NCBI GenBank assembly: GCA_963205255.1
Contig: CAUJIK010000052.1
Span: forward strand, 1-64,000
Source: Pseudomonadota bacterium
GTDB taxonomy: Bacteria > Pseudomonadota > Gammaproteobacteria > Steroidobacterales > Steroidobacteraceae
Length of the DNA stretch: 64,000 nt
Direction of reading: 5' to 3'
Made by a program: the position numbers and the translations under genes. Position 1 is the stretch's first letter. Every line of letters begins with the position of its first letter. The notes below the pieces were generated by a model, which was not told where the DNA came from, ran no database searches, and was given only the letters and a program-made list of their open reading frames with translations. Below are positions 10,191-21,233 of the stretch, one piece after another.

Positions 10191-11534
10191 TCACACATTC
10201 AGCAGCAGATGCTCGCGCTCCCAGGAGCTGATCACCTGCAGGAACACCTCGTGTTCGGCCGATTTCACGATGGAGTATGCCGCAACGAAGGGTTCACCCA
10301 GCACGCGGATCAGCGCCTGGCTCTCGTTGAGCCGGCGCAGCGCGCCATCCAGCGCCCGCGGCAGGGCGAACGGCAGATCGTGGGCGCTGCCGCCAATGGG
10401 CTCGCTGGGCTGGATGTTCTCGGTCATGCCGAGGTAACCACAGGCCAGCGACGCGGCGATGGCCAGATAGGGATTGGCGTCGGCACCGCCCACGCGGTTC
10501 TCCACCCGGCGGTTCGCGGGGTCCGAAACCGGCACCCTGAGGCCGGCGGTGCGATTGTCGTAACCCCATTGCACATTGATCGGCGCCAGCGCAGCGCGGG
10601 TAATGCGGCGGTAGGAGTTCACGTTGGGTGCGAACAGCGCCATGGCTGCGGGCAGGTATTTCTGCAGGCCGCCGATGTGCGCGAAGAACAGCTGCGAGGG
10701 CGAACCGTCGTCGTTGCTGAAGATGTTCTTGCCGGTCTTCTTGTCGAGGATGCTCTGGTGGATGTGCATGGCGCTGCCCGGCTCCTTGCCGTGCGGCTTG
10801 GCCATGAAGGTGGTGTACATCTTGTGGCGCAGCGCCGCTTCGCGCGCGGTGCGCTTGAACAGGAAGGCCTGGTCCGCAAGATCCAGCGGATCGCCGTGCA
10901 GCAGGTTGATCTCCATCTGCGCCGGGCCGTCCTCGTGGATCAGCGTGTCGATCTCGATGTCCTGCGCCTCGCAGAAGGCATAGATGTCGTCGAACAACGG
11001 ATCGAACTCGTTCACCGCGGCGATGCTGTAGCTCTGCCGGCCGGGCTCGGCGCGGCCGGAGCGGCCGATCGGCGGCTTGAGCGGATAGTCGGCATCGATG
11101 TTGGGCTCGATGAGATAGAACTCCAGCTCTGGCGCGATCACCGGCTCCCAGCCGCGCAGCGCATAGAGTTCCAGCACATGCCGCAGCACATGGCGCGGCG
11201 CCATGGTCACGCGCCGGCCATCCGAATAGAAGCAGTCGTGGATCACCTGGGCCGTAGGCTCGGCGGCCCACGGCACCACGCGCACCGTGCGCACATCGGC
11301 CTTGAGCACGATGTCGATCTCGGCCGGGCTCATGGCGGAGCTGGTGTCGGGTGGATAGTCGCCGGTCACGGTCTGCAGGAAAATGCTCTCCGGCAGGCGC
11401 ATGCCGGCGTCGGCGGCGAATTTCTCGGCCGGCATGATCTTGCCGCGTGCGATGCCGGCCATGTCGGGGATGATGGCCTCGACCTCGGAGATGCCGCGCT
11501 CGCGGAAGAACTGCTGGATGTCGGTGGTGGTCAT
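10191..11534 (-). CDS. puuA: glutamine-synthetase-family gamma-glutamylpolyamine synthetase
   Basis: MTTTDIQQFFRERGISEVEAIIPDMAGIARGKIMPAEKF...PELEFYLIEPN...PGSAMHIHQSILDKKTGKN; GS fold motifs in polyamine context. Confidence 0.9.
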   Translation of the reverse strand: MTTTDIQQFFRERGISEVEAIIPDMAGIARGKIMPAEKFAADAGMRLPESIFLQTVTGDYPPDTSSAMSPAEIDIVLKADVRTVRVVPWAAEPTAQVIHDCFYSDGRRVTMAPRHVLRHVLELYALRGWEPVIAPELEFYLIEPNIDADYPLKPPIGRSGRAEPGRQSYSIAAVNEFDPLFDDIYAFCEAQDIEIDTLIHEDGPAQMEINLLHGDPLDLADQAFLFKRTAREAALRHKMYTTFMAKPHGKEPGSAMHIHQSILDKKTGKNIFSNDDGSPSQLFFAHIGGLQKYLPAAMALFAPNVNSYRRITRAALAPINVQWGYDNRTAGLRVPVSDPANRRVENRVGGADANPYLAIAASLACGYLGMTENIQPSEPIGGSAHDLPFALPRALDGALRRLNESQALIRVLGEPFVAAYSIVKSAEHEVFLQVISSWEREHLLLNV

Positions 11535-11538
11535 GATG

Positions 11539-12315
11539 TCACCTGTGATCGCGGGCCGCGGCGCGCTCCCGCGCGGCGGCACCGAAAGCCTGGAAAAGCC
11601 GGGTCGAAAATGAATTGTTGAGCGCCTTCCACTCGGGGTGCCATTGCACGGCGACGGCGAAGCGCCGCGCGTCGCGGACACGGAAGGCCTCGATGAGGCC
11701 GTCATCGGCGCGTGCCTCGGTGATGAGGCCCGGCGCGAGCTCGCGCACACCCTGGTGGTGCAGCGAGTTGACCTCGATTCGATCCTCACCCGCGATGTCG
11801 CGCAGCAGGCCGCCTTCCACCAGCGTCACCGCATGGGCCGGCCCATACTGCACGTCCAGTGATTGGGTGGTGTCCTCGTGGTGCACAGCCAGGCCCGGCA
11901 CCTCGTGCACGTGCTGCCACAACGTGCCGCCGAAGGCCACGTTCATCTCCTGGAAGCCGCGGCACACGCCCAGCACCGGAATGCCGGCCGCAATGGCGCG
12001 CGGGATCAGATGCAGCGTGGTGGCGTCGCGCTCCGGATCGTGCAGCGTGCCCGGCCGGCTGGACTCGCCGCCATAGCGCCGCGGCTCCACGTTGGAGGGA
12101 CTGCCGGTGAAGAACAGCCCATCGAGAGTCTCGAGCAGCTCGTCGAGCACCAGCTCGCGACCCAGTGAAGGGATGATCAGCGGCATGGCTCCTCCGGCAT
12201 CCAGCACCGCGGTGAGATACTTCTCACCCACCGCGTGGAAGGGGTGCGGACCGAGCATGCGCCGGTCGGCGGGGATTCCGATGACGGGCCGTCTGGCTGA
12301 CATGAGTGCGTTCAT
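11539..12315 (-). CDS. puuD: gamma-glutamyl-gamma-aminobutyrate hydrolase (class I GATase-like peptidase C26)
   Basis: RPVIGIPADRRMLGPHPFHAVGEKYLTAVLDAGG...GIPVLGVCRGFQEMNVAFGGTLWQHVHE...AVQWHPEW. Confidence 0.93.
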   Translation of the reverse strand: MNALMSARRPVIGIPADRRMLGPHPFHAVGEKYLTAVLDAGGAMPLIIPSLGRELVLDELLETLDGLFFTGSPSNVEPRRYGGESSRPGTLHDPERDATTLHLIPRAIAAGIPVLGVCRGFQEMNVAFGGTLWQHVHEVPGLAVHHEDTTQSLDVQYGPAHAVTLVEGGLLRDIAGEDRIEVNSLHHQGVRELAPGLITEARADDGLIEAFRVRDARRFAVAVQWHPEWKALNNSFSTRLFQAFGAAARERAAARDHR

Positions 12316-12526
12316 GGTCTTCTGCGGGCTTAGGCGGAACCGGCTGGACGCCGGATGCGGGTCTGGCCCGAAGGTAGGGACATTAGAGCACAGGACGGGC
12401 CCTCCGGGGCGACATGCTGCGCAGCAGCACACCCAAGTCCATGACGCACAAGCCTAAATTGCCGCCCGAGGGAGCCATTGGGTATGCTCGCACCCCTACC
12501 CCATCGTCCTCTGCGAGGTCCTTGCC

Positions 12527-13894
12527 GTGAAGCAGCAGGAGCTACAGGCCTTCCTGGCCGCCCGCCCACAACTGCGGTTCATCGACATGCTGCTGCACGA
12601 CCTCAATGGCGTAGACCGGGGCAAGCGCGTGGATGTGGCCAGCGCCGCCGGGGTATTCCGCGATGGCCTGCTGCTTCCCGGGTCGATGTTCGCGCTCGAC
12701 GTGCCGGGCGGCACGGTGCAGGAGACCGGTCTGGGTTTTGACGAGGGCGATGCCGACCGGCCCTGCCTGCCGCTGCCGGGCACACTGGTGGATGTGCCCT
12801 GGCAAGACCATGGCGTTGCCCAGGTGCAGCTCAGCATGCATGAGCGCGATGGCCGGCCCTTCTTCGGCGATCCGCGTCACCTGCTCGCTGCCGTGCTGCG
12901 GCGATTCAGCGAACGCGGCCTGCGGCCGGTGGCGGCCGTAGAACTGGAGTTCTACCTCATCGACCGCGAGCGCGATGGGCATGGGCTGCCCCAGCCGCCG
13001 CGCGCGCCGCGCACCGGCCGGCGCGAATACCGCACGCAGATCAACTCCATGCTGGACCTGGATGAGTATTCGGCCGTGCTCGCCGACATCGATGCCGCCT
13101 GCCGTGCCCAGGCCGTGCCCTCGACCACGGCGCTGGCCGAATACGGCCCCGGCCAGTTCGAGGTCAATCTCGCCCACAGCGGCGAAGTGCTCGCCGTCTG
13201 CGACCAGGCCATGCGCTTTCGCCGCATCGTCAAATGTGTGGCGCGGCGCCATGGCATGGACGCCACCTTTCTTTCCAAACCCTATGCCGACATGGCCGGC
13301 AGCGGCCTGCACGTGCATGTCAGCCTCGAGGATGCGCAGGGCCGCAACCTGTTCGCCGCCGCGGAGCCCACTGGCTCGGCGCTGATGCAACAGGCCGCGG
13401 CGGGCGTGCTCGCCACCATGGCCGACGGCATGGCCGTATTCGCGCCTCTGGCCAACTGCTGGCGGCGCTACCGCAGAGATTCCTATGTGCCGCTCACCGC
13501 CGACTGGTCCATCAACAATCGCGGTGCCGCGCTGCGCGTGCCGGTCAGCGATGCGGCGAACCGGCGGCTGGAACATCGCGTCGCCGGCGCCGAGGCCAAT
13601 CCTTACCTGGTGGTGAGCTGGATTCTCGGCGGCATCCTGCACGGGATCGACACCGGCCTGCCGCCACGCGCTCCGCTGACGGGCAATGCCTATCACGGCG
13701 ACCACGAGCACGGCGAAGCCCTGCCGCATTACTGGGCCACGGCACTGGAACGCTTCGAGCGCAGCGGCTTTGCGCGCACGCTGCTGGGTGAACCCCTGCA
13801 TCGCCTGTACGGCCGCGTGAAGCGGCATGAGCTGGACGAGTTCAATGCCGTCGTCACGCCGCAGGAATGCGCGCTGTACCTGCCGGCGCTGTAG
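12527..13894 (+). CDS. second glutamine-synthetase-family protein (gamma-glutamylpolyamine synthetase paralogue)
   Basis: VELEFYLIDRERDGHGLPQPPRAPRTGRREYRTQINSMLDLDEY...GSGLHVHVSLEDAQGRNLF...RRLEHRVAGAEANPYLV; divergent from puuD. Confidence 0.9.
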   Translation: MKQQELQAFLAARPQLRFIDMLLHDLNGVDRGKRVDVASAAGVFRDGLLLPGSMFALDVPGGTVQETGLGFDEGDADRPCLPLPGTLVDVPWQDHGVAQVQLSMHERDGRPFFGDPRHLLAAVLRRFSERGLRPVAAVELEFYLIDRERDGHGLPQPPRAPRTGRREYRTQINSMLDLDEYSAVLADIDAACRAQAVPSTTALAEYGPGQFEVNLAHSGEVLAVCDQAMRFRRIVKCVARRHGMDATFLSKPYADMAGSGLHVHVSLEDAQGRNLFAAAEPTGSALMQQAAAGVLATMADGMAVFAPLANCWRRYRRDSYVPLTADWSINNRGAALRVPVSDAANRRLEHRVAGAEANPYLVVSWILGGILHGIDTGLPPRAPLTGNAYHGDHEHGEALPHYWATALERFERSGFARTLLGEPLHRLYGRVKRHELDEFNAVVTPQECALYLPAL

Positions 13895-13902
13895 CGGGCA
13901 CG

Positions 13903-15183
13903 ATGCAAGGCGTCACGACACAACCCTGGTACTGGAGCGCGCTGCCGGAACCGGCAGCGCTGTCTTCCCTCGCGGGCGATGCCAGCTGCGACGTGGGCGT
14001 GGTCGGCGCCGGCATTGCGGGCCTTTCCACCCCGCTGCATCTGGCCGAACGCGGGTATCGCGTCACCGTACTGGAAGGCGAGCGCATCGGCGGCGGCGCG
14101 TCGGGACGCAGCGGCGCCCAGGCCATCTTCGGCGTCGCCGCCAGCCAGGAAAAACTGCAGTCCCTGATCGGCGCGGACGATGCGCGCAAGGTGTGGGATG
14201 TGACCGTCGAGGCGCTGGCGCTGATCCGGCAGCTGGTCGCGCGCCACGCCATCGACTGCGACCTCGTGCAGGGGCAGCTGCATGTGGCCATCAAGCCGCG
14301 CCAGCTGGATGAGCTTGCGACCTGGGAGCGCGAGCTCACCGGCGTCTACGGCTATCGCAGCGTGCGCCTGCTGGACCGCGCGGCCGTGCGCGCGCAGGTG
14401 ACCAGCGAGCGCTATATCGGCGGACTGTTCGATGCCAACGGCATGCACCTGCAGCCGCTGAAGTACGTGCGCGGCCTTGCCGCGGCCGCGCAGCGCGCCG
14501 GCGTCGTCATCCACGAGAACAGCCGCGTGCTGCATCACACGCGCCACGACGGCAAGCCGGCGCTGGTCACGACGGGCGGCACATTGCGCTGTGGGCAGAT
14601 CGTCTTCGCCGGCAATGCCCAGCTCGGGCGCGCCGCGCCCCCGTTGGCACGCCGCATCATGCCCGTGGGCACCTACATCGTTGCCACCGAACCGCTGGGT
14701 GAGTCCGCCGCGCGCGCACTGCTGCCGCACAACGCCGCGGTGACCGACATCAACTGGGTGCTGGACTACTTCCGCCGCAGCGCCGACCACCGGCTGCTGT
14801 TCGGCGGCCGCGTCAGCTACTCGGGGCTCGATCCCTTCGACACCGCCGAAGCCACACGGCGGCGCATGGTGCGGGTATTCCCGCAACTGGGCGAAGTGCG
14901 CATCACCCATGCCTGGGGCGGCTATGTGGACATCACGCTGAACCGCGCGCCGGATTTCGGGCGGCTCGAACCGGATGTGTACTACCTGCAGGGTTTTTCC
15001 GGCCATGGCATCGCACTCACCGGCATGGCGGGCAAGCTCGTGGCCGAGGCCATCGCCGGGGACAGCAGCCGCTTCGATGTGTTTGCGCGCATTCCGCATC
15101 GCGCCTTTCCCGGCGGCGCGCTGCTGCGGCGGCCGGCGCTGGTGCTGGCCATGCTGTATTACCGGCTGCGGGATCTGCTGTGA
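13903..15183 (+). CDS. puuB: gamma-glutamylputrescine oxidase / FAD-dependent oxidoreductase
   Basis: MQGVTTQPWYWSALPEP...CDVGVVGAGIAGLSTPLHLAERGYRVTVLEGERIGGGASGRSGAQ; DAO family. Confidence 0.92.
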   Translation: MQGVTTQPWYWSALPEPAALSSLAGDASCDVGVVGAGIAGLSTPLHLAERGYRVTVLEGERIGGGASGRSGAQAIFGVAASQEKLQSLIGADDARKVWDVTVEALALIRQLVARHAIDCDLVQGQLHVAIKPRQLDELATWERELTGVYGYRSVRLLDRAAVRAQVTSERYIGGLFDANGMHLQPLKYVRGLAAAAQRAGVVIHENSRVLHHTRHDGKPALVTTGGTLRCGQIVFAGNAQLGRAAPPLARRIMPVGTYIVATEPLGESAARALLPHNAAVTDINWVLDYFRRSADHRLLFGGRVSYSGLDPFDTAEATRRRMVRVFPQLGEVRITHAWGGYVDITLNRAPDFGRLEPDVYYLQGFSGHGIALTGMAGKLVAEAIAGDSSRFDVFARIPHRAFPGGALLRRPALVLAMLYYRLRDLL

Positions 15184-15461
15184 TGCAGACCTCCGGCTGG
15201 ACCGGCCTCGTCACGCGCATCGTCGCGGCGATCATGGCTGTGGCGGCACTGGTTGTCGGCCTGATGTTCTCGGTGGTGCTGCTGGCGATCGCACTCGTGC
15301 TCGGCGTCTGTGTGTTCGGCTGGATGTGGTGGAAGATCCGGCGCGCGCTGAAGCAGGCACAGGCCGATCCGCTGACCGCGCACCAAAGGGCAGGCCAGCA
15401 TGGCCAGGTCATCGAGGGCGAGGTCATCAGCAGCGAATGGAAGGACGACAAGCCGCGCTGA
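15183..15461 (+). CDS. small membrane protein of unknown function
   Basis: MQTSGWTGLVTRIVAAIMAVAALVVGLMFSVVLLAIALVLGVCVFGWMWWKIRRALKQ, two hydrophobic segments; start overlaps puuB stop. Confidence 0.75.
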   Translation: MQTSGWTGLVTRIVAAIMAVAALVVGLMFSVVLLAIALVLGVCVFGWMWWKIRRALKQAQADPLTAHQRAGQHGQVIEGEVISSEWKDDKPR

Positions 15462-15472
15462 GCGGCGCGGCT
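15451..15472. terminator. stem-loop at convergent gene ends (possible bidirectional terminator)
   Basis: AGCCGCGC-TGAGCG-GCGCGGCT perfect 8-bp stem, loop contains the TGA stop of the small membrane protein; no U-tract, hence low confidence. Confidence 0.3.
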
Positions 15473-15500
15473 CCCGCGACAACAGGCGAAAAACCCCTCT

Positions 15501-17699
15501 CTAACCGGGACGGTGGCGCATCTCGAAGCAGCGATGGATGCGCGGATTGCCGGCGAAATCGAAGGGCAGCGTGGCGGCGGTGATGTCCTTCACCTCGCAG
15601 CGCTGCTCCAGCGCCGGATCCAGCACGAAGCGCTGCGCATTGTTCGAGAACACCAGCAGCCCGTCCGGCGACAGCCGGCGCAGGCACCCATCGATGAGCT
15701 GGGCATGGTCGCGCTGCACATCCAGCACGCCTTCCATGCGCGCCGAGTTCGAGAAGGTGGGCGGATCGAGGAAGATGAGATCGAACGATTCCTCCACCGG
15801 GCCTGCCAGCCACGTGAGGCAATCGGCCTGCAGCAGCCGGTGCGTGTCGGTGGAGAATCCGTTCAGCGCCAGATTGCGGCCCGCCCAGTCGAGGTAGGTG
15901 CGCGACAGGTCGATGCTGAGGCTGGAGCGGGCGCCGCCGGCCGCGGCATGCACCGTGGCCACGCCGGTGTAGCAGAAGAGATTGAGGAAGCGCCGCCCCT
16001 GCGCCGCGGCACGCAATCGGCCGCGTGTCAGGCGATGGTCGAGGAACAGACCGGTGTCAAGGTAATCGTCGAGGTTGATCTGCAGCTGCAGGCCATCTTC
16101 CTCGACGACACGGAACTCCTCGCGCCGGTTGAGCTTGCGGTACTGGCCGCCATCCTTCTGGCGACGCCGCACACGCAGGTGCACCTGCGGCAGCGCCACG
16201 CCGGTAACCTCGGGCAGCACGGACAGAGCCTCTTCGCGCCGCCGGCGCGCGGCCTCCGGCGATACGGTGGGCGGCGGTGCGTATTCCTGCACATAGAGCC
16301 AGCGCTGGCCGGCATCGGGCCCCGCGCCGGTGTAAAGATCGACCGCCAATGCATACTCGGGCATGTCGGCATCGTAGAGCCGCCAGCAGCCCACACCCTG
16401 GCGCGAAGCCTGCTTGCCCAGGTGCCGGAGATTCTTGCGCAAGCGGTTGGCGAACATCTGCGCACCGGGCGACTGCGCAATCGCCGGATCGTCGATGACG
16501 ATGCCGCGCGACTCGCGGCGCACGCGGCGCTCACCCGGCTGGAAGCGCAGCAGCCGGCATTCGATGGCGCCATTCCACACCGTGTGCACGCGGCTGGCTT
16601 CGCAGCCGATGAGCTGGCCCAGCGCGGGCGCTCCGGTGAGCACCGCGGCATGCCAGGACGCATAGGGTCCGCGCAATGCCTCACCGATGGCCCGATGGGC
16701 CGCCGCGGCCTCCTCATCGCCGCTGATGCGTTCGCCGTACGGCGGATTGACGCACAGCAGGCCGGGCGGCGCATCCGCGGACGGCAGCGGCAGCGCTTCG
16801 ATATCCAGCTGCTCGATGAGCACATCCCTGCCCACGCCGGCGCGCCGCGCATTGGCCTGCGCGGTGGCTACGGCGCCGCGATTGCGATCACTACCGTATA
16901 TGCTCACCGGCAACTGCTGCAGCATGCGTGCGCGTGCCTGCTCCCGCAGCTGCGACCACAGCTGCGCGTCATGACCGCGCCAGCCCTGGAAGCCCCAGTA
17001 ATCGCGCAGCAGGCCCGGCGCCGTATTCGTCGCCATCCACGCGGCCTCGATGATGAAGGTGCCCGAACCGCACATGGGATCACGCAGCGCGCCGCCGGCA
17101 GCGGCAATCGCGGGCCAGCCGGCGCGCATCAGCACGCCCGCGGCGAGATTCTCGCGCAGCGGCGCCTCGCAGCCGGCCAGGCGATAGCCGCGGCGACTCA
17201 AGGATTCACCGGCGAGGTCCACCAGCAGCGTGACCTCGCCGCGATGCGCATGGGCATGCACGCGCAGATCCGGCCGCTGCGTTTCCACCGAAGGCCGCAG
17301 ACGCGTGGCGTCGCGCAGCTGGTCGCAGATGGCGTCCTTCAGTCGCAAGGCGGCGAAATGCGTGTTGTTGAAGGCGGCATGATTGCCGGTGAATTCGCAG
17401 GCCAGCGTGCCGCGCGAATCCAGATGCGCCGTCCAGTCCACAGAGCGCACGAAATCATAGAAATCCTGCGCGCTGCCCACCGGCGCGCGCGCCACCTCCA
17501 GCAGCACCCTGCTGGCGAGACGCGACTCCAGGCAGGCGCGATAGCCCGCCGCGAGCGGCCCCGTGAACTGCACGCCGCCGCCGACCTCGCGCACCTCGCC
17601 GGCGCCCAGGCCCGCAAGCTCCACGGCCAGCAGGTCGGCAAAGCCACGCGGAACGGTGGCGAAGAAGCGCAGGCCCGCGTTCAGGTCAGATCGATCCAA
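15501..17699 (-). CDS. rlmL: bifunctional 23S rRNA (guanine-2445-N2 / guanine-2069-N7) methyltransferase
   Basis: N-terminal THUMP/RlmL (DPMCGSGTFIIEAAWMATNTAPGLLRDYWGFQGWRGHD, NPPYGERISGDEE) fused to RlmK-like (NLFCYTGVATVHAAAGGA...LDPPTFSNS). Confidence 0.96.
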   Translation of the reverse strand: MDRSDLNAGLRFFATVPRGFADLLAVELAGLGAGEVREVGGGVQFTGPLAAGYRACLESRLASRVLLEVARAPVGSAQDFYDFVRSVDWTAHLDSRGTLACEFTGNHAAFNNTHFAALRLKDAICDQLRDATRLRPSVETQRPDLRVHAHAHRGEVTLLVDLAGESLSRRGYRLAGCEAPLRENLAAGVLMRAGWPAIAAAGGALRDPMCGSGTFIIEAAWMATNTAPGLLRDYWGFQGWRGHDAQLWSQLREQARARMLQQLPVSIYGSDRNRGAVATAQANARRAGVGRDVLIEQLDIEALPLPSADAPPGLLCVNPPYGERISGDEEAAAAHRAIGEALRGPYASWHAAVLTGAPALGQLIGCEASRVHTVWNGAIECRLLRFQPGERRVRRESRGIVIDDPAIAQSPGAQMFANRLRKNLRHLGKQASRQGVGCWRLYDADMPEYALAVDLYTGAGPDAGQRWLYVQEYAPPPTVSPEAARRRREEALSVLPEVTGVALPQVHLRVRRRQKDGGQYRKLNRREEFRVVEEDGLQLQINLDDYLDTGLFLDHRLTRGRLRAAAQGRRFLNLFCYTGVATVHAAAGGARSSLSIDLSRTYLDWAGRNLALNGFSTDTHRLLQADCLTWLAGPVEESFDLIFLDPPTFSNSARMEGVLDVQRDHAQLIDGCLRRLSPDGLLVFSNNAQRFVLDPALEQRCEVKDITAATLPFDFAGNPRIHRCFEMRHRPG

Positions 17700-19177
17700 G
17701 TGGTCTTCAGCTCCGTGAACTTGTCGAAGGCATGCAGCGATTTGTCCCGGCCGATGCCCGACTGCCTGAACCCGCCGAAGGGTACCGTAATATCGTCCGC
17801 GTCATAGCAGTTCACGTACACCACGCCCGAACGGACGGCGCGCGACATGCGATGCGCGCGCGCCAGGTCCCGCGTCCACACCGCCGCCGCGAGACCATAG
17901 CTGGAATCGTTGGCGAGCCGGACAGCCTCCTCCTCGGTGCGGAAAGTCAGCGTCGAAAGCACCGGGCCGAAGATCTCCTCGCGCGCGATGCGCATCGAAG
18001 GCTGCACCGCGTCGAATACCGTGGGCTCCACATAGCAGCCGCCGCTGTCCACTCTGACCTGCGAGCCGCCCAGCGCCAGGCGCGCGCCTTCGCCGCGGCC
18101 CACATCGATATAGCCCAGCACGCGCTGCATCTGCCCGACATCGACAATGGCCCCGAGCCGTGTCTTCTCGTCCAGCGGATCGCCGGGCGTCAGTTCCCGC
18201 GCCACCTGCGCCACGCCTTCCAGCAACGCGTCCTTGAGCGACTCGTGCACGATGAGGCGCGAACCGGCCGAACACATCTCGCCCTGGTTGAAGAAGATGG
18301 CGAAGGCCGAGGCACGCGCCACGCGCGCGATGTCGTCGTAGTCGCTCATGACCACATTGGGCGATTTGCCGCCGCACTCCAGCGACACGCGCTTGAGGTT
18401 CGACTGCCCGGCGTACTGCATGATCTGCTTGCCGGTGGCGGTGGAGCCGGTGAAGGCGATGCCGTCCACATCCATGTGCAACGCCAGCGCCTTGCCCGCC
18501 GTGTGGCCGAAGCCCGTGACCACGTTGAACACGCCCGGCGGAATGCCGGCCTCAAGCGCCAGCTCCGCCACGCGCAGCGCCGACAGCGGCGATTTCTCGG
18601 AAGGCTTCAGAACCACCGAATTGCCGGCCGCGAGAATCGGACCCAGCTTCCAGGCCGCCATGATGAGCGGGAAATTCCACGGCACGATGGCGCCGACCAC
18701 GCCCAGCGCCTCGCGCGTCACCAGCGCCAGCGCGCCCGGATCGGTGGGCGCCACCTCGTCATAGAGCTTGTCGATGCTCTCGGCGAACCACTGGATGCAA
18801 TTGGCGCTGGAAGGAATATCCACCGCGAGGCTGTCGGCAATGGGCTTGCCCATGTCCAGCGTCTCGGTGAGCGCCAGTTCCTCGCGGTGCGTGCGCAGCA
18901 GCTCGGCAAAGCGCAGCAGCACCCTCTTGCGGTGCCGCGGCGCCGTGCGCGACCACACACCCGCCTCGAAGGCACGCCGCGCCGCGACCACGGCGCGGTC
19001 CACATCCGGCGCATCGGCCGCGGCCACCTCCGCGATCAGACGTCCGTCGATGGGGCTGATGCACTTGAACGTGGCGCCCGAAGCAGCCGGCTCGCTGCGC
19101 CCATCGATGACGAGCTGCGTGCGCGGGCGCAGCTGCCTGGCTTTGGCGTGCCAGTCCTGATGCGTGGAATCGTTCAT
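17681..19177 (-). CDS. puuC: gamma-glutamyl-gamma-aminobutyraldehyde dehydrogenase
   Basis: ALDH fold: VVGAIVPWNFPLIMAAWKLGPILAAGNSVVLKPSEKSPLSALR, VSLECGGKSPNVV, FFNQGEMCSAGSR; PuuC-like in polyamine locus. Confidence 0.93.
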   Translation of the reverse strand: MNDSTHQDWHAKARQLRPRTQLVIDGRSEPAASGATFKCISPIDGRLIAEVAAADAPDVDRAVVAARRAFEAGVWSRTAPRHRKRVLLRFAELLRTHREELALTETLDMGKPIADSLAVDIPSSANCIQWFAESIDKLYDEVAPTDPGALALVTREALGVVGAIVPWNFPLIMAAWKLGPILAAGNSVVLKPSEKSPLSALRVAELALEAGIPPGVFNVVTGFGHTAGKALALHMDVDGIAFTGSTATGKQIMQYAGQSNLKRVSLECGGKSPNVVMSDYDDIARVARASAFAIFFNQGEMCSAGSRLIVHESLKDALLEGVAQVARELTPGDPLDEKTRLGAIVDVGQMQRVLGYIDVGRGEGARLALGGSQVRVDSGGCYVEPTVFDAVQPSMRIAREEIFGPVLSTLTFRTEEEAVRLANDSSYGLAAAVWTRDLARAHRMSRAVRSGVVYVNCYDADDITVPFGGFRQSGIGRDKSLHAFDKFTELKTTWIDLT

Positions 19178-19198
19178 CTGCGCGGGTCCTGTGTCTTT

Positions 19199-19747
19199 TT
19201 AGAAAGTGGGCGGTGTGCAGCAGCTTACGATTTCGCAGGGCTCGCGGCCCTGGTTGCGGAAGCGGTGCGGCAGGTTGCTGGGAAAGTAATAGCTTTCTCC
19301 CGGACCCAGCAGGCGCGTTTCCTTGCCCACGGTGAGCTCGATGCGGCCCCGCACCACCACGCCGCCCTCTTCGCCCTTGTGCGCCAGCATCTCCTCGCCG
19401 GTGTCGGCGCCGGGCGCATAGCGCTCGCGCAGCAGCGTCATCTGCCGCCCCACGCGCTGCGCGGCCACCAGCCGCAACGACACCTCCTCATTGCCGATTT
19501 CCAGCATCTCGTCCTCGGCATAGAACACCGGCGTGCGCTGATTGAAATCCCCGGTGAAGAACTCGGCCAGCGACATCGGAATGCCGTCGAGCAGCTTCTT
19601 CAGCGAGCTGACCGAAGGGCTCACGCGATTCATCTCCACCAGCGAGATCAGGCCATTGGTCACGCCCGCGCGGCGCGCCAGCTCGCGCTGCGAGAGCCCG
19701 TGCAGCTGGCGCAGCATCCTCAGCCGCTTGCCTACATCGATGATCAT
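19199..19747 (-). CDS. puuR: PuuR-like transcriptional regulator (XRE HTH + cupin)
   Basis: GKRLRMLRQLHGLSQRELARRAGVTNGLISLVEMNRVSPSVSSLKKLLDGIPMSLAEFF + C-terminal cupin VKGRIELTVGKETRLLGPGESYYFPSNLPHRFRNQG-type region. Confidence 0.9.
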   Translation of the reverse strand: MIIDVGKRLRMLRQLHGLSQRELARRAGVTNGLISLVEMNRVSPSVSSLKKLLDGIPMSLAEFFTGDFNQRTPVFYAEDEMLEIGNEEVSLRLVAAQRVGRQMTLLRERYAPGADTGEEMLAHKGEEGGVVVRGRIELTVGKETRLLGPGESYYFPSNLPHRFRNQGREPCEIVSCCTPPTF

Positions 19748-19851
19748 GAGTGTTTAGTATTATTGACGATATGGGCTTATTTGGGGATGTATTGGCCCTT
19801 CATGTCAAATTTTCTTATCATCAGCAGCATTCGCACCCGCGAGGCACGCCC

Positions 19852-21210
<1,359 letters not shown>

Positions 21211-21233
21211 GACCTTCCCGCATCGGCCTGCTG

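Noticed and set aside
15513-17807. 764-aa plus-strand ORF
   Set aside because: Fully antisense to rlmKL; no recognisable motifs.
19748-19851. Search for PuuR-type operator or riboswitch between regulator and omega-aminotransferase
   Set aside because: AT-rich spacer is present but no convincing match to a known operator consensus or structured leader.
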